DNA from: Sphingorhabdus sp. YGSMI21
Lineage (GTDB): Bacteria > Pseudomonadota > Alphaproteobacteria > Sphingomonadales > Sphingomonadaceae
DNA length: 64,000 nt
Direction of reading: 5' to 3'
Assembly (NCBI RefSeq): GCF_002776575.1
Contig: NZ_CP022548.1
Span: forward strand, 62,001 to 126,000
Part shown: piece by piece, positions 28,321 to 36,088 of the stretch
How the letters are laid out: each line of letters opens with the position of its first letter
Numbering within the stretch: position 1 is the stretch's first letter
Translations under genes and position numbers: made by a program
The notes under the pieces: model-generated
Told to the model about the DNA's origin: nothing
The model's input: the letters and a program-made list of their open reading frames with translations, nothing else
Database searches by the model: none

Positions 28321-28714
28321 CAAAACCGATACGCTGTTTGATTCTTATCTTTCCCTTGGGACAAGCAAGGACCGGCGCTGCAATCGCGCTCCGTTCCCAC
28401 TAAAGCAGTTTTTTCAAACCTCTTGCCACATCATGGTGGAAACATCGCTATTCGCGATCAGCTCGGTATTGATGGCGCTCGGCCTGCCGCTGTGCTTTTT
28501 CCTGCTGTTATCGGGCTGGGATTTGCTCGGGCTGTTCACGCATCTGGACAATTTGAGCTGCCGCTATCTCGAAGCGGACGGAATGCGCAGATTGGCGTTT
28601 TCCAGCGACCTCAAAATCATATTCTTTGGGTCTACTGCTCTGATCGCGGCGCTTCGGATGCCAGGATTTACCAGGCGGATAGCGGGTGCCTTTCCCGAAA
28701 GGAGCAAGATATGA
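28313..28714 (+). CDS. Unrecognised membrane protein between traC and trbI
   Basis: A 133-aa protein of unknown family starting at ATG 28313 (MPDKTDTLFDSYLSLG), 8 bp inside traC, and overlapping trbI by 4 bp. It has one strong hydrophobic segment (FAISSVLMALGLPLCFFLLL) and a weaker second (IIFFGSTALIAALRM). Tight coupling on both sides argues that it is a real part of the transfer operon, but I cannot match it to a named Tra protein. Confidence 0.7.
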   Translation: MPDKTDTLFDSYLSLGTSKDRRCNRAPFPLKQFFQTSCHIMVETSLFAISSVLMALGLPLCFFLLLSGWDLLGLFTHLDNLSCRYLEADGMRRLAFSSDLKIIFFGSTALIAALRMPGFTRRIAGAFPERSKI

Positions 28715-29106
28715 GCAAATTTGCAATTTCACCAGAGCATCTGCCAAGCGCGCGATCCGTTATCATGGTCCTTCTGGTCACGGCTGCGATTTTGTGGATC
28801 ATCTGGGTCAGCTTGCGTCTGATCGAGCCCAATAGACAACAAATAGTGCAAGTCCGCATGTCCGAGATCATGCGGGATTTCATTGACGGGGAGGCAAAGG
28901 GTGATGCTGATCCCGAAGTCACCCGGCAAGAAATTGCCCGGTATCTCCAAGCAACCGAAGCGGCGGTGGATGATTTGGGTCGTAGCGGACATGTGATTTT
29001 GGTTGCTGAAGCCGTGCTTTCAAAAAATACGCCCGATGCCACGCCGCAGCTCAAAACCAAAATCGCCCAAAAACTGGAAAACGACAGCCGGGAGAAACCG
29101 CAATGA
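28711..29106 (+). CDS. trbI: F-type transfer protein TrbI
   Basis: A 131-aa bitopic inner-membrane protein: N-terminal helix (SVIMVLLVTAAILWIIWVSL) and a periplasmic helical part. TrbI of F affects pilus outgrowth and retraction and lies between traC and traW, as here. The assignment rests on size, topology and position. Start 28711 follows GGAGCAAG; the 3' end overlaps the peptidase gene. Confidence 0.78.
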   Translation: MSKFAISPEHLPSARSVIMVLLVTAAILWIIWVSLRLIEPNRQQIVQVRMSEIMRDFIDGEAKGDADPEVTRQEIARYLQATEAAVDDLGRSGHVILVAEAVLSKNTPDATPQLKTKIAQKLENDSREKPQ

Positions 29107-29612
29107 GCGCTCTCATATCCCGCCTGAAACGCCCGCTTGTTCTGGCAATGCTGGCAGCGATCCCGTTGCTCTACGCGCCGATAGCCAAATTCAGCGACAA
29201 CCATGCGCTCTTGATCAATGCCAGTCCCAGCCTGCCCAACTGGGCATTCTGGCTGGATAAGAATTTTACCCCTTCTCGGGGCGCGTTGATATTCTTCGAG
29301 CCACCGCGTTCAGAACTACTCATCAATCACTTTGGCGCGAAACCGCAGATCTTCGGAAAGCGGATATTGGGCATGCCGGGCGATCGGGTTCGCCATGACG
29401 GCAAAAATGTCTTTATCAACAATAGGCTTGTGGCGCGAACCAAACCCAGAACCCGTAAAGGGGCAGCGCTTACCAAAGGTCCAGTAGGCATCATTCCGGG
29501 CGGCTGCTATTATGTCGGAACGTCCCACAAACATGGCTTTGATAGCCGCTATGGCGAGATTGGTTTCATTTGCGCGCCCCGGATTATTGGCACCGGGAGG
29601 GCAATATTGTGA
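29103..29612 (+). CDS. S26-family signal peptidase (pilin leader peptidase candidate)
   Basis: A 169-aa LepB/TraF(RP4)-type serine peptidase anchored by an N-terminal helix. The Ser nucleophile lies in NASPSLPNWAF (Ser43) and the general-base Lys in GKRILGMPGDRV (Lys86); the YYVGTSHKHGFDSRYGEIGF box follows. It probably removes the TraA leader. Note that it is not the thioredoxin-like TraF of F, which is encoded separately at 33776. It ends overlapping the traW start (GTGA). Confidence 0.9.
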   Translation: MSALISRLKRPLVLAMLAAIPLLYAPIAKFSDNHALLINASPSLPNWAFWLDKNFTPSRGALIFFEPPRSELLINHFGAKPQIFGKRILGMPGDRVRHDGKNVFINNRLVARTKPRTRKGAALTKGPVGIIPGGCYYVGTSHKHGFDSRYGEIGFICAPRIIGTGRAIL

Positions 29613-30244
29613 ACAGACTATCTTTGCCTTTCCTCATTACGGCCCTGCTGTCGTCACCGGCATTGGCGCGCGACTATGGCCAGCAGGGTACGCATTTCCC
29701 GATTATCGAACCGGATTTACTCGAACAGATTCAGTCGCGCCTTCAGACCATGGACAAGAACGGTGACATTGACCGGCTCAACCAGAAACTCAAAGCGCGC
29801 ACCATCGCAAGGGTAAACCGGCCTAAACCCGTTGCGGGGTTGATCAGAGCAGAAAAATCCACAACGCGCCTGTTCGATCCGACCATCACATTGCAGGCCG
29901 ATATTTTTGGTCATGATAAACGCAGGATCTGGGCCAAAGGAACCAGGGTCAATCCCCTCGATACCGTTCCTCTGCGCGCGGCATTGATATTTCTAGACGG
30001 CGATGATCCAGCCCAGCTCGAATGGGCATTTGCGCAAAAATCAAAGACTGCGAAACTCATTCTGACGAACGGCGCGCCGCTCAAGTTGATGAAAGCGCGC
30101 CAAAGGCGATTCTATTTTGATCAAGGCGGAAAACTGACCGCGCATTTCGATATTAAAGCACTACCGGCGATGGTCGATCAACAGGGCCGGATGCTGCGCA
30201 TCCGGGAGTTTGCGCTGTCCAAAAAGCGGAGGCCAACCCAATGA
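29609..30244 (+). CDS. traW: F-type transfer protein TraW
   Basis: A 211-aa periplasmic protein with a signal peptide (LPFLITALLSSPALA) and the TraW-type segments FDPTITLQADI and INPLDTVPLR-like VNPLDTVPLRAALIFLDGDD. The start is GTG at 29609 within the peptidase stop. TraW works with TrbC in pilus assembly. Position before traU is standard. Confidence 0.87.
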   Translation: MNRLSLPFLITALLSSPALARDYGQQGTHFPIIEPDLLEQIQSRLQTMDKNGDIDRLNQKLKARTIARVNRPKPVAGLIRAEKSTTRLFDPTITLQADIFGHDKRRIWAKGTRVNPLDTVPLRAALIFLDGDDPAQLEWAFAQKSKTAKLILTNGAPLKLMKARQRRFYFDQGGKLTAHFDIKALPAMVDQQGRMLRIREFALSKKRRPTQ

Positions 30245-31275
30245 CAAAAAGCTTTTCAAAAATATTCAGATTTAAGCCCGCATTACTATTATGTCTGCTG
30301 GCATTCAGCTTGCTTGTCTCAGCCCCGGCTCGCGCCGATGCGGGGCCGGGCCGCTGCACCGGTAAATTTGTCAATCCGATCACCGATATCTGCTGGTCGT
30401 GTCTTTTCCCGCTGTCGATTGGCGGCCTTGATATCTGGCCATCAAGCAGACCTGATCCTAAAAATCCTACCTTGCCCGTTTGTCTGTGCGGAATACGACC
30501 CGGCATTGCCATGGGGTTCTGGGAGCCGGTCCGGCTTGCCGATGTCAGCATGAAGCCATGGTGCTTTGTCAATCTGGGCGGGCTCAAGATCGATCCCGGG
30601 TTTGACATTGGATATCGTTCAATCTCAGGGCCATCGGCCATTGGCGGGGCCAGCCAATATTATTCTAGCTGGCATGTCCATTGGTATGCCTATCCGCTGA
30701 TCTACTGGATGGAGATTGTCGCCGATTTTCTCTGTCTCGAAGCAGGTTCTGTCGACATTCTCTATATTTCCGAGATTGATCCGCTGTGGCAAGACAGTGA
30801 ACTTACCGCGATCATCAATCCAGAAGCAGTTCTGTTCGCCAATCCGCTGGCGCTCGCTGCGTGCGCGGCCGACTGTGTTTCTGCCACGGTCAATCTGCCG
30901 CGCGATGAACTCTTCTGGTGTGCTGGCTGTCAGGGTTCAATGTATCCGATGAACGGCAATGTCTCGGCGAGCATTGGCCATGTCCAGGCCTCCCGGCTCG
31001 TCTTGTCGCGCTTTGCGTATAAATTACACCGCCAGCTGGTGTCCTGGGGAACCATGGGCAACAAAGGCCTGTGCGGCAAATATCTCATGCCGATCATGCG
31101 CAAGCAGCAATATCGCCTGCAGGCTACCAATCCCAATCCGGCGACAAAGGGCCGCTATGCCTGCCCGCCCATCGGAGCCTCCACCACCTTTCAATCTGCC
31201 GGACAGGTCATTCCCGCCATTGGCGAGGACATGGGCTATCTAGTCTGGCGCAAACGGAATTGCTGCGCATTATGA
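30241..31275 (+). CDS. traU: F-type transfer protein TraU
   Basis: A 344-aa exported, cysteine-rich protein required for DNA transfer and mating-pair formation. A signal peptide (CLLAFSLLVSAPARA) precedes CTGKFVNPITDICWSCLFPL, the start typical of TraU; later Cys clusters include ALAACAADCVSAT and FWCAGCQGSMYPM. The many Cys explain the DsbC- and TraF-type thiol proteins in the same operon. Confidence 0.92.
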   Translation: MTKSFSKIFRFKPALLLCLLAFSLLVSAPARADAGPGRCTGKFVNPITDICWSCLFPLSIGGLDIWPSSRPDPKNPTLPVCLCGIRPGIAMGFWEPVRLADVSMKPWCFVNLGGLKIDPGFDIGYRSISGPSAIGGASQYYSSWHVHWYAYPLIYWMEIVADFLCLEAGSVDILYISEIDPLWQDSELTAIINPEAVLFANPLALAACAADCVSATVNLPRDELFWCAGCQGSMYPMNGNVSASIGHVQASRLVLSRFAYKLHRQLVSWGTMGNKGLCGKYLMPIMRKQQYRLQATNPNPATKGRYACPPIGASTTFQSAGQVIPAIGEDMGYLVWRKRNCCAL

Positions 31276-32042
31276 AGAACTTCGTTCTCTTTTCGGTTTT
31301 GTTCACGATCTCCGCGTCCACCGGTTTTGCCGCTGCGCAAAGCGTGAACTCGGACATACTCGATATTGAAGCCATACGGGCGTCCGCCAAAACCTATTCC
31401 GCCGAGGCAGAAGCACTGGCGGAAAATGTCCGTTTGCGCAGCGAAGATTTGCGTAGCGACGCCCGTCAGACACAAGACCAGGCGCGGGCTAATCACGAAC
31501 GATATACGCAAACTGTCGAGCGGAAACATGCAAACAACAAAGAAAACAACATGGATGAAGTCTTCGATTTCGACCGGATGATTTCGGATCATGCAAAAAT
31601 GGCTCAGGCCAAACTCGGTGACGCACCGCGTTTCATTGCCTTTGCAAGCTTGTCGATGCCGTCGCAGTCTTTGAAAAAACTCGTTCGCGACACATCGGCG
31701 GCAGGCGGGGTCACGGTGCTGCGTGGTTTCCCCGGTGGCAGCGCCAAACAGCTGACAAAAATGCTGACCGCTATGGCCTCGGACGGCGAGCAATTATCCG
31801 CGCTCGGTATTGATCCCAGACTATTCCGGGCGTTTGATATCAAGGCTGCGCCCAGTTTCGTAATGGCCTCATCCGATTTTACGCTCTGCGATGGTTTCAA
31901 TTGCACAGGCGCTGTCCCGCCCCATGACCGGATGACGGGCAATGTCAGCGTAGAATATGCGCTCGAAACATTTGCGGGCGGCGCTGGTCCCGGATCGCGT
32001 CTCGCCGCGCTGCACCTTGCCCGCCTGAAGAAGGAGCGCTGA
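31272..32042 (+). CDS. trbC: F-type transfer protein TrbC
   Basis: A 256-aa periplasmic protein with signal peptide (LFSVLFTISASTGFAAA), a charged helical region, and the TrbC domain RFIAFASLSMPSQSLKKLVR with GGVTVLRGFPGG. It partners with TraW. The ATG at 31272 overlaps the traU stop, which decides the start over longer upstream options. Confidence 0.9.
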   Translation: MKNFVLFSVLFTISASTGFAAAQSVNSDILDIEAIRASAKTYSAEAEALAENVRLRSEDLRSDARQTQDQARANHERYTQTVERKHANNKENNMDEVFDFDRMISDHAKMAQAKLGDAPRFIAFASLSMPSQSLKKLVRDTSAAGGVTVLRGFPGGSAKQLTKMLTAMASDGEQLSALGIDPRLFRAFDIKAAPSFVMASSDFTLCDGFNCTGAVPPHDRMTGNVSVEYALETFAGGAGPGSRLAALHLARLKKER

Positions 32043-32045
32043 GTG

Positions 32046-33779
32046 ATGAAGTTTCTTAAATGCCTTGCCCTCGTTGTCACGGTCATCAGTTTCTCCGCCG
32101 GATCACCACTGGCGGCACAGGACCGCGAGGCGGCCAGGAAAGAAGGCAAAGCTTTTGCCAATCAACAACAGGGACGCGCCCGCGCAAATGCAAGCACGCA
32201 GCCCGATGCGGCGCGTGTTCCTGGATACACATCAAATCCTGCTGAGGCGGATTATGCCGATAATCCGGAACGCATTGAAGGCGATGCAAGGGCCGCAGCG
32301 CGCAGCCACGAGGGTATGAAAGCGATAAAGGACTCCAATGCCCGGCGCGCGAAGTTTGAGATAGATGAAATCAAAGCGGTCACTGCGCGGTCTAATTCGA
32401 TCAACGAAGACCCACTTGCCTATACCAGCGGTATGGAAATTGGCGGGGCGGAAGGGCGCTGCGTTCCGCTACCGCCCTCTCCAGGATCGCCGGGCCGTTA
32501 TACGGCTACCTGCAATAGCGGGGTGGCGCTGGAAGAAACAAACGAGAGTTGCAGCATCTATCTAAATGTAAGGGTCGAGCAGCGGACCCAATATCATTAT
32601 CTGTGCAGCGATATCAGTCCTTACCAATTTGGCGGCGTCCCTTCTTGCGAGATATTTAACGCAAATGGATGCCGGAGGGCCGGAATACGTCCAGGACCGT
32701 GTTTGCAATGGGGCGGAAACCGTGAACAGGATCGATACTGCGTTGAACCCGGCGAACCCTATGTTGAAATGAGCTGCAGCGCGCCTGTCGCGGGAGAAAC
32801 GCCTTACGCGACATCATCTGAAAATATTATTCAGGAAAACCAAAATGATGCCGCTTGTCGGACTTTTGCCGAAGATGCCGATTGCGAACAAACAGCCGAG
32901 ACTTGCAGCGACAGCGACCCTGTAACCCGCATCATAAACGGTGTGCCGGTCACAAAACCCTGTTGGGCATGGGAGCGGGCCTATCAATGCAATGCCCGGC
33001 GCGCTGCCAATGATTGCGAGGAATTGGATAATAATCCGGCTTGCCAATTGCTCCGCGAGGATTGTCTAAGCGAAGATAATCCCTGCTCGACCACCGAATG
33101 GGTTTATGATTGCCCGCTTCCAGATACGCAAGGCTCGGGTAGCCAATATATTTGTGACGGCGATGTCTATTGCATCGACGGATCATGTGAGACGATTGAG
33201 CGCGAAGCGAATGACGAGTTCAAGGATGCCGCTGTTGCGCTTCACGCGATGGACGATGCGCGCGGACAATTTGATCCCGACACATTAACGCTTTTCAAAG
33301 GCGAGCGCGAGACGTGCGGCTCAAAAGTCTTCGGGGTGCTTAATTGCTGCAAGGGCAAAGGCTTTCCGCTCATTCCCGGCATTAGCCTGCTAGTTGCGCT
33401 GGGCTGCGACACGCAAGAGATCCTTCTTCACCAACGCGATGCCAATGGACTGTGTGCCTATGTCGGCAGCTATTGCTCAAAGAAAATCCTCGGCATCTGC
33501 ATCACCAAGAAGAAAGCCTATTGCTGCTTCACATCCAAATTGTCGCGTATTTTGCAGGAGCAAGGCCGCGCGCAGCTTCCCAAACCTTGGACTCGGGCGA
33601 AAGACGAACAATGCAATGGATTCACAATCGAGGAATTCGCGCAGCTCGATCTTTCAAGAATGGATTTTTCCGAAATCTATTCGGAGTTCACCGAAGCCGC
33701 CCGCCTGCCCGATGAACTCGAAGCGGCCAATGATATTCAGCAGAAAATTCAAGATTTCTATGAAAGATCAGGCCCATGA
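32046..33779 (+). CDS. traN: Mating-pair stabilisation protein TraN
   Basis: A 577-aa exported, very cysteine-rich outer-membrane adhesin (signal LALVVTVISFSAGSPLAA) that recognises the recipient surface. Cys pairs recur throughout (GVPSCEIFNANGCRR; CNARRAANDCEEL; CAYVGSYCSKKILGICITKK). ATG 32046 is preferred over GTG 32043. Its length is close to F TraN. Recipient range is often set by this gene's variable middle part. Confidence 0.9.
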   Translation: MKFLKCLALVVTVISFSAGSPLAAQDREAARKEGKAFANQQQGRARANASTQPDAARVPGYTSNPAEADYADNPERIEGDARAAARSHEGMKAIKDSNARRAKFEIDEIKAVTARSNSINEDPLAYTSGMEIGGAEGRCVPLPPSPGSPGRYTATCNSGVALEETNESCSIYLNVRVEQRTQYHYLCSDISPYQFGGVPSCEIFNANGCRRAGIRPGPCLQWGGNREQDRYCVEPGEPYVEMSCSAPVAGETPYATSSENIIQENQNDAACRTFAEDADCEQTAETCSDSDPVTRIINGVPVTKPCWAWERAYQCNARRAANDCEELDNNPACQLLREDCLSEDNPCSTTEWVYDCPLPDTQGSGSQYICDGDVYCIDGSCETIEREANDEFKDAAVALHAMDDARGQFDPDTLTLFKGERETCGSKVFGVLNCCKGKGFPLIPGISLLVALGCDTQEILLHQRDANGLCAYVGSYCSKKILGICITKKKAYCCFTSKLSRILQEQGRAQLPKPWTRAKDEQCNGFTIEEFAQLDLSRMDFSEIYSEFTEAARLPDELEAANDIQQKIQDFYERSGP

Positions 33780-34651
33780 AAAATGTTTTTGGCTCCACGC
33801 TTCCCCTGCCCTTGACGCTCGGTGGAATGGCCGTGCTTGTCCTTGCAATAACGTTGCTTATGGATGCCGCCCTCAGTCCGGCATTCGCGCAAGGCGCTGC
33901 ATCCAAAGCAATTGATCAACAAACCAATATGACGCGAACCAGCGCGGATGAACTCTACTGCGAGAAACGGAAACTGGGATTTTGGTTCTATTGCACCAAG
34001 CCGAAATCGCCTGAAACAGAAACACTTCAACCAGAACCGCAGTCAAGCGCAAGCGAGCAACTCGATGCGGTCACGAAGGAATTGCGTGAGCTTAAAGCCA
34101 AAGCCATCCTCGAACCAACCCGCAAGAATGTCATCGCTTATATACGCTTCCAACGTGAACAACTTGATCGTGCGTCACTGTTTTCAGACGTTTGGCAGCG
34201 CGCAATCTGGCAGCAACCGGATCTCGACTATACGCTCGAGCGCCCGGTTTCCACACTCGCCAAAAGACAATGGCAAGATGACCGGAGCGCTTCACGTGAT
34301 ACCGTCATGGCCAATCTTGGGAAACGCTACGGGCTGTTTTACTTTTTTGCTCAGAGCTGCGGAGCCTGTGAGGTCATGTCGCCAATCGTAAAATCAGTAT
34401 CGGGTCGTTGGAAACTGACCGTTCGCGCGATCTCAACCGATGGCGGACCGTCGCGGCATTTCCAAAATTACACCGTCGAAGCTGGTCAACGTGCGCGCAT
34501 GGGATTGAAGCCTAAAATCACCCCTGCCCTGGTGCTGTGGGACAGCGCGCAAAGCCGGGCTATTCCAATCGGCTACGGCATCATTTCTGCTGATGAACTG
34601 CAGGATCGTATTTATTTACTCACATCAAAGGAAGCCGGACATGATTATTAA
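33776..34651 (+). CDS. traF: F-type TraF thioredoxin-like pilus-assembly protein
   Basis: A 291-aa periplasmic protein with signal/anchor, a helical middle and a thioredoxin-like fold. The segment LFYFFAQSCGACEVMSPIVK carries a C-x2-C motif near residue 194, which F TraF lacks but several relatives keep. Probably assists TraU/TraN folding. Start overlaps traN; the 3' end overlaps traH by 11 bp. Confidence 0.88.
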   Translation: MKNVFGSTLPLPLTLGGMAVLVLAITLLMDAALSPAFAQGAASKAIDQQTNMTRTSADELYCEKRKLGFWFYCTKPKSPETETLQPEPQSSASEQLDAVTKELRELKAKAILEPTRKNVIAYIRFQREQLDRASLFSDVWQRAIWQQPDLDYTLERPVSTLAKRQWQDDRSASRDTVMANLGKRYGLFYFFAQSCGACEVMSPIVKSVSGRWKLTVRAISTDGGPSRHFQNYTVEAGQRARMGLKPKITPALVLWDSAQSRAIPIGYGIISADELQDRIYLLTSKEAGHDY

Positions 34652-36071
34652 AAAAGCGATCGCTGCGATCACAGCTGCAAGTCTAATCATCGCTCCCGTG
34701 TCTGCTAATGTCGGAGACAGCATGGACCGGTTCATGGATGATATGGGCGGTGCTGCTAATGTCACCGGACCCACGGCGTTCGAGGGTCAGTCAGCAGGCT
34801 ATTATAGTCTCGGCAATGTCTGGACGCGCTTTCCCCAGAAGACGACCAATATTGCTAACTTGCAGCTCCCTTCTGCCAAGGCGGGCTGCGGCGGCATTGA
34901 TATTTTTGCAGGTTCGTTTTCTTTCATCAACGCCAGTGAGATTGTCGCGATGCTCAAAGCCGTGGCGAACAACGCGGTTGGCTTTGCCTTCAGCCTTGCC
35001 ATCGACACCGTGTGCCCGGAATGCTCAAAGATCATGCAGGAGTTCTCGCAAAAAGCGCAGCTCATGAATAATCTCAACATCAACAGCTGTGAAATGGCGC
35101 AGGGTTTGGTGGGCGGTATCTGGCCGAAGGGTGATCTAGCTGACAAGGCAATCTGTGAAGCGATTGGTAACTCGGAAGGCGTATTTACTGATTATGCTGC
35201 CGCCAAACATGGTTGCGGTACGAAAGGCCAGCGCGATTCCACAAATGCGGGCGCGGGCGCGGATTATGCTGATGTGCATCCGGGCGTCGCGCGAAATTAC
35301 ACATGGCATATCCTCAAGAAATCCGCCTTCTTCAATCCGGGCGGCACATTTGACCGCGAACTCGCAGAATATGCGATGACGCTCATCGGGACTATTATAT
35401 ATGTACCGCCCAAAGACGCATCTCCTGGAAAATTTGTGCCGTTCGCCGGCGATGCCTCCTCGACATTAGTAACTGCATTGCTGGACGGCACATCGGGACA
35501 GACCATCAAGGTGTTTGATTGCGATGAAGCCGATCAATGCCTCGATCCAACGTTTCGCAATATGAGCCTTGCTAGCTCTAAAGCCATTCGCCCGCGCGTG
35601 GCCGCGCTGATCACCAGCATGGTCGAAGCTATTCGCGCCGACACGGCGATCGGCAATGCCGAAAAGGAATTGCTGCAGGTCGCATCGGTGCCGCTCTATA
35701 AAATTCTGACCGTTCAGGCCGCTTATGGTCGCGGCATGCCTACCGATGACCGCGAGACGCTTGCTGAAATCGCCTCGGTTGATCTGCTCTTTGCAGTGCT
35801 CGAACGGATTGTTGGCGAAGCGGGACGTTCGATGTCCACCTTCATCGGCGCGGACGAGGCCAAGCTCGCGATGTGGCAGGGTCAAATAAACGAAGTGCGC
35901 CACGCCTTGGCGGATAGACAATCTAACAGTCAGGCCAAGGTCAGCGCGATCATGCAGATTATCGAAAAGACTGCGATGATCGAAAATATGCTCTCCGCTT
36001 CCATGTCACCCTCCATGGCAGCAGCCCTCGACTGGTCGCGCGCGGTTCAAAACCGCTCGCTGACACCTTGA
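34641..36071 (+). CDS. traH: F-type pilus-assembly protein TraH
   Basis: A 476-aa exported protein (signal AIAAITAASLIIAPVSA) with the TraH segments GYYSLGNVWTRFPQKTTNIA, GCGGIDIFAGSFSFINASE and CPECSKIM. It acts with TraF, TraW, TraU and TrbI at the outer membrane. Full length. An 18-bp gap separates it from traG. Confidence 0.92.
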   Translation: MIIKKAIAAITAASLIIAPVSANVGDSMDRFMDDMGGAANVTGPTAFEGQSAGYYSLGNVWTRFPQKTTNIANLQLPSAKAGCGGIDIFAGSFSFINASEIVAMLKAVANNAVGFAFSLAIDTVCPECSKIMQEFSQKAQLMNNLNINSCEMAQGLVGGIWPKGDLADKAICEAIGNSEGVFTDYAAAKHGCGTKGQRDSTNAGAGADYADVHPGVARNYTWHILKKSAFFNPGGTFDRELAEYAMTLIGTIIYVPPKDASPGKFVPFAGDASSTLVTALLDGTSGQTIKVFDCDEADQCLDPTFRNMSLASSKAIRPRVAALITSMVEAIRADTAIGNAEKELLQVASVPLYKILTVQAAYGRGMPTDDRETLAEIASVDLLFAVLERIVGEAGRSMSTFIGADEAKLAMWQGQINEVRHALADRQSNSQAKVSAIMQIIEKTAMIENMLSASMSPSMAAALDWSRAVQNRSLTP

Positions 36072-36088
36072 GCGGAGTATCAGCTTAG

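Noticed and set aside
29103..29612. Calling the S26 peptidase traF
   Set aside because: It resembles TraF of RP4, not TraF of F. The F-type TraF is the thioredoxin-like gene at 33776, so the symbol was withheld to avoid confusion.
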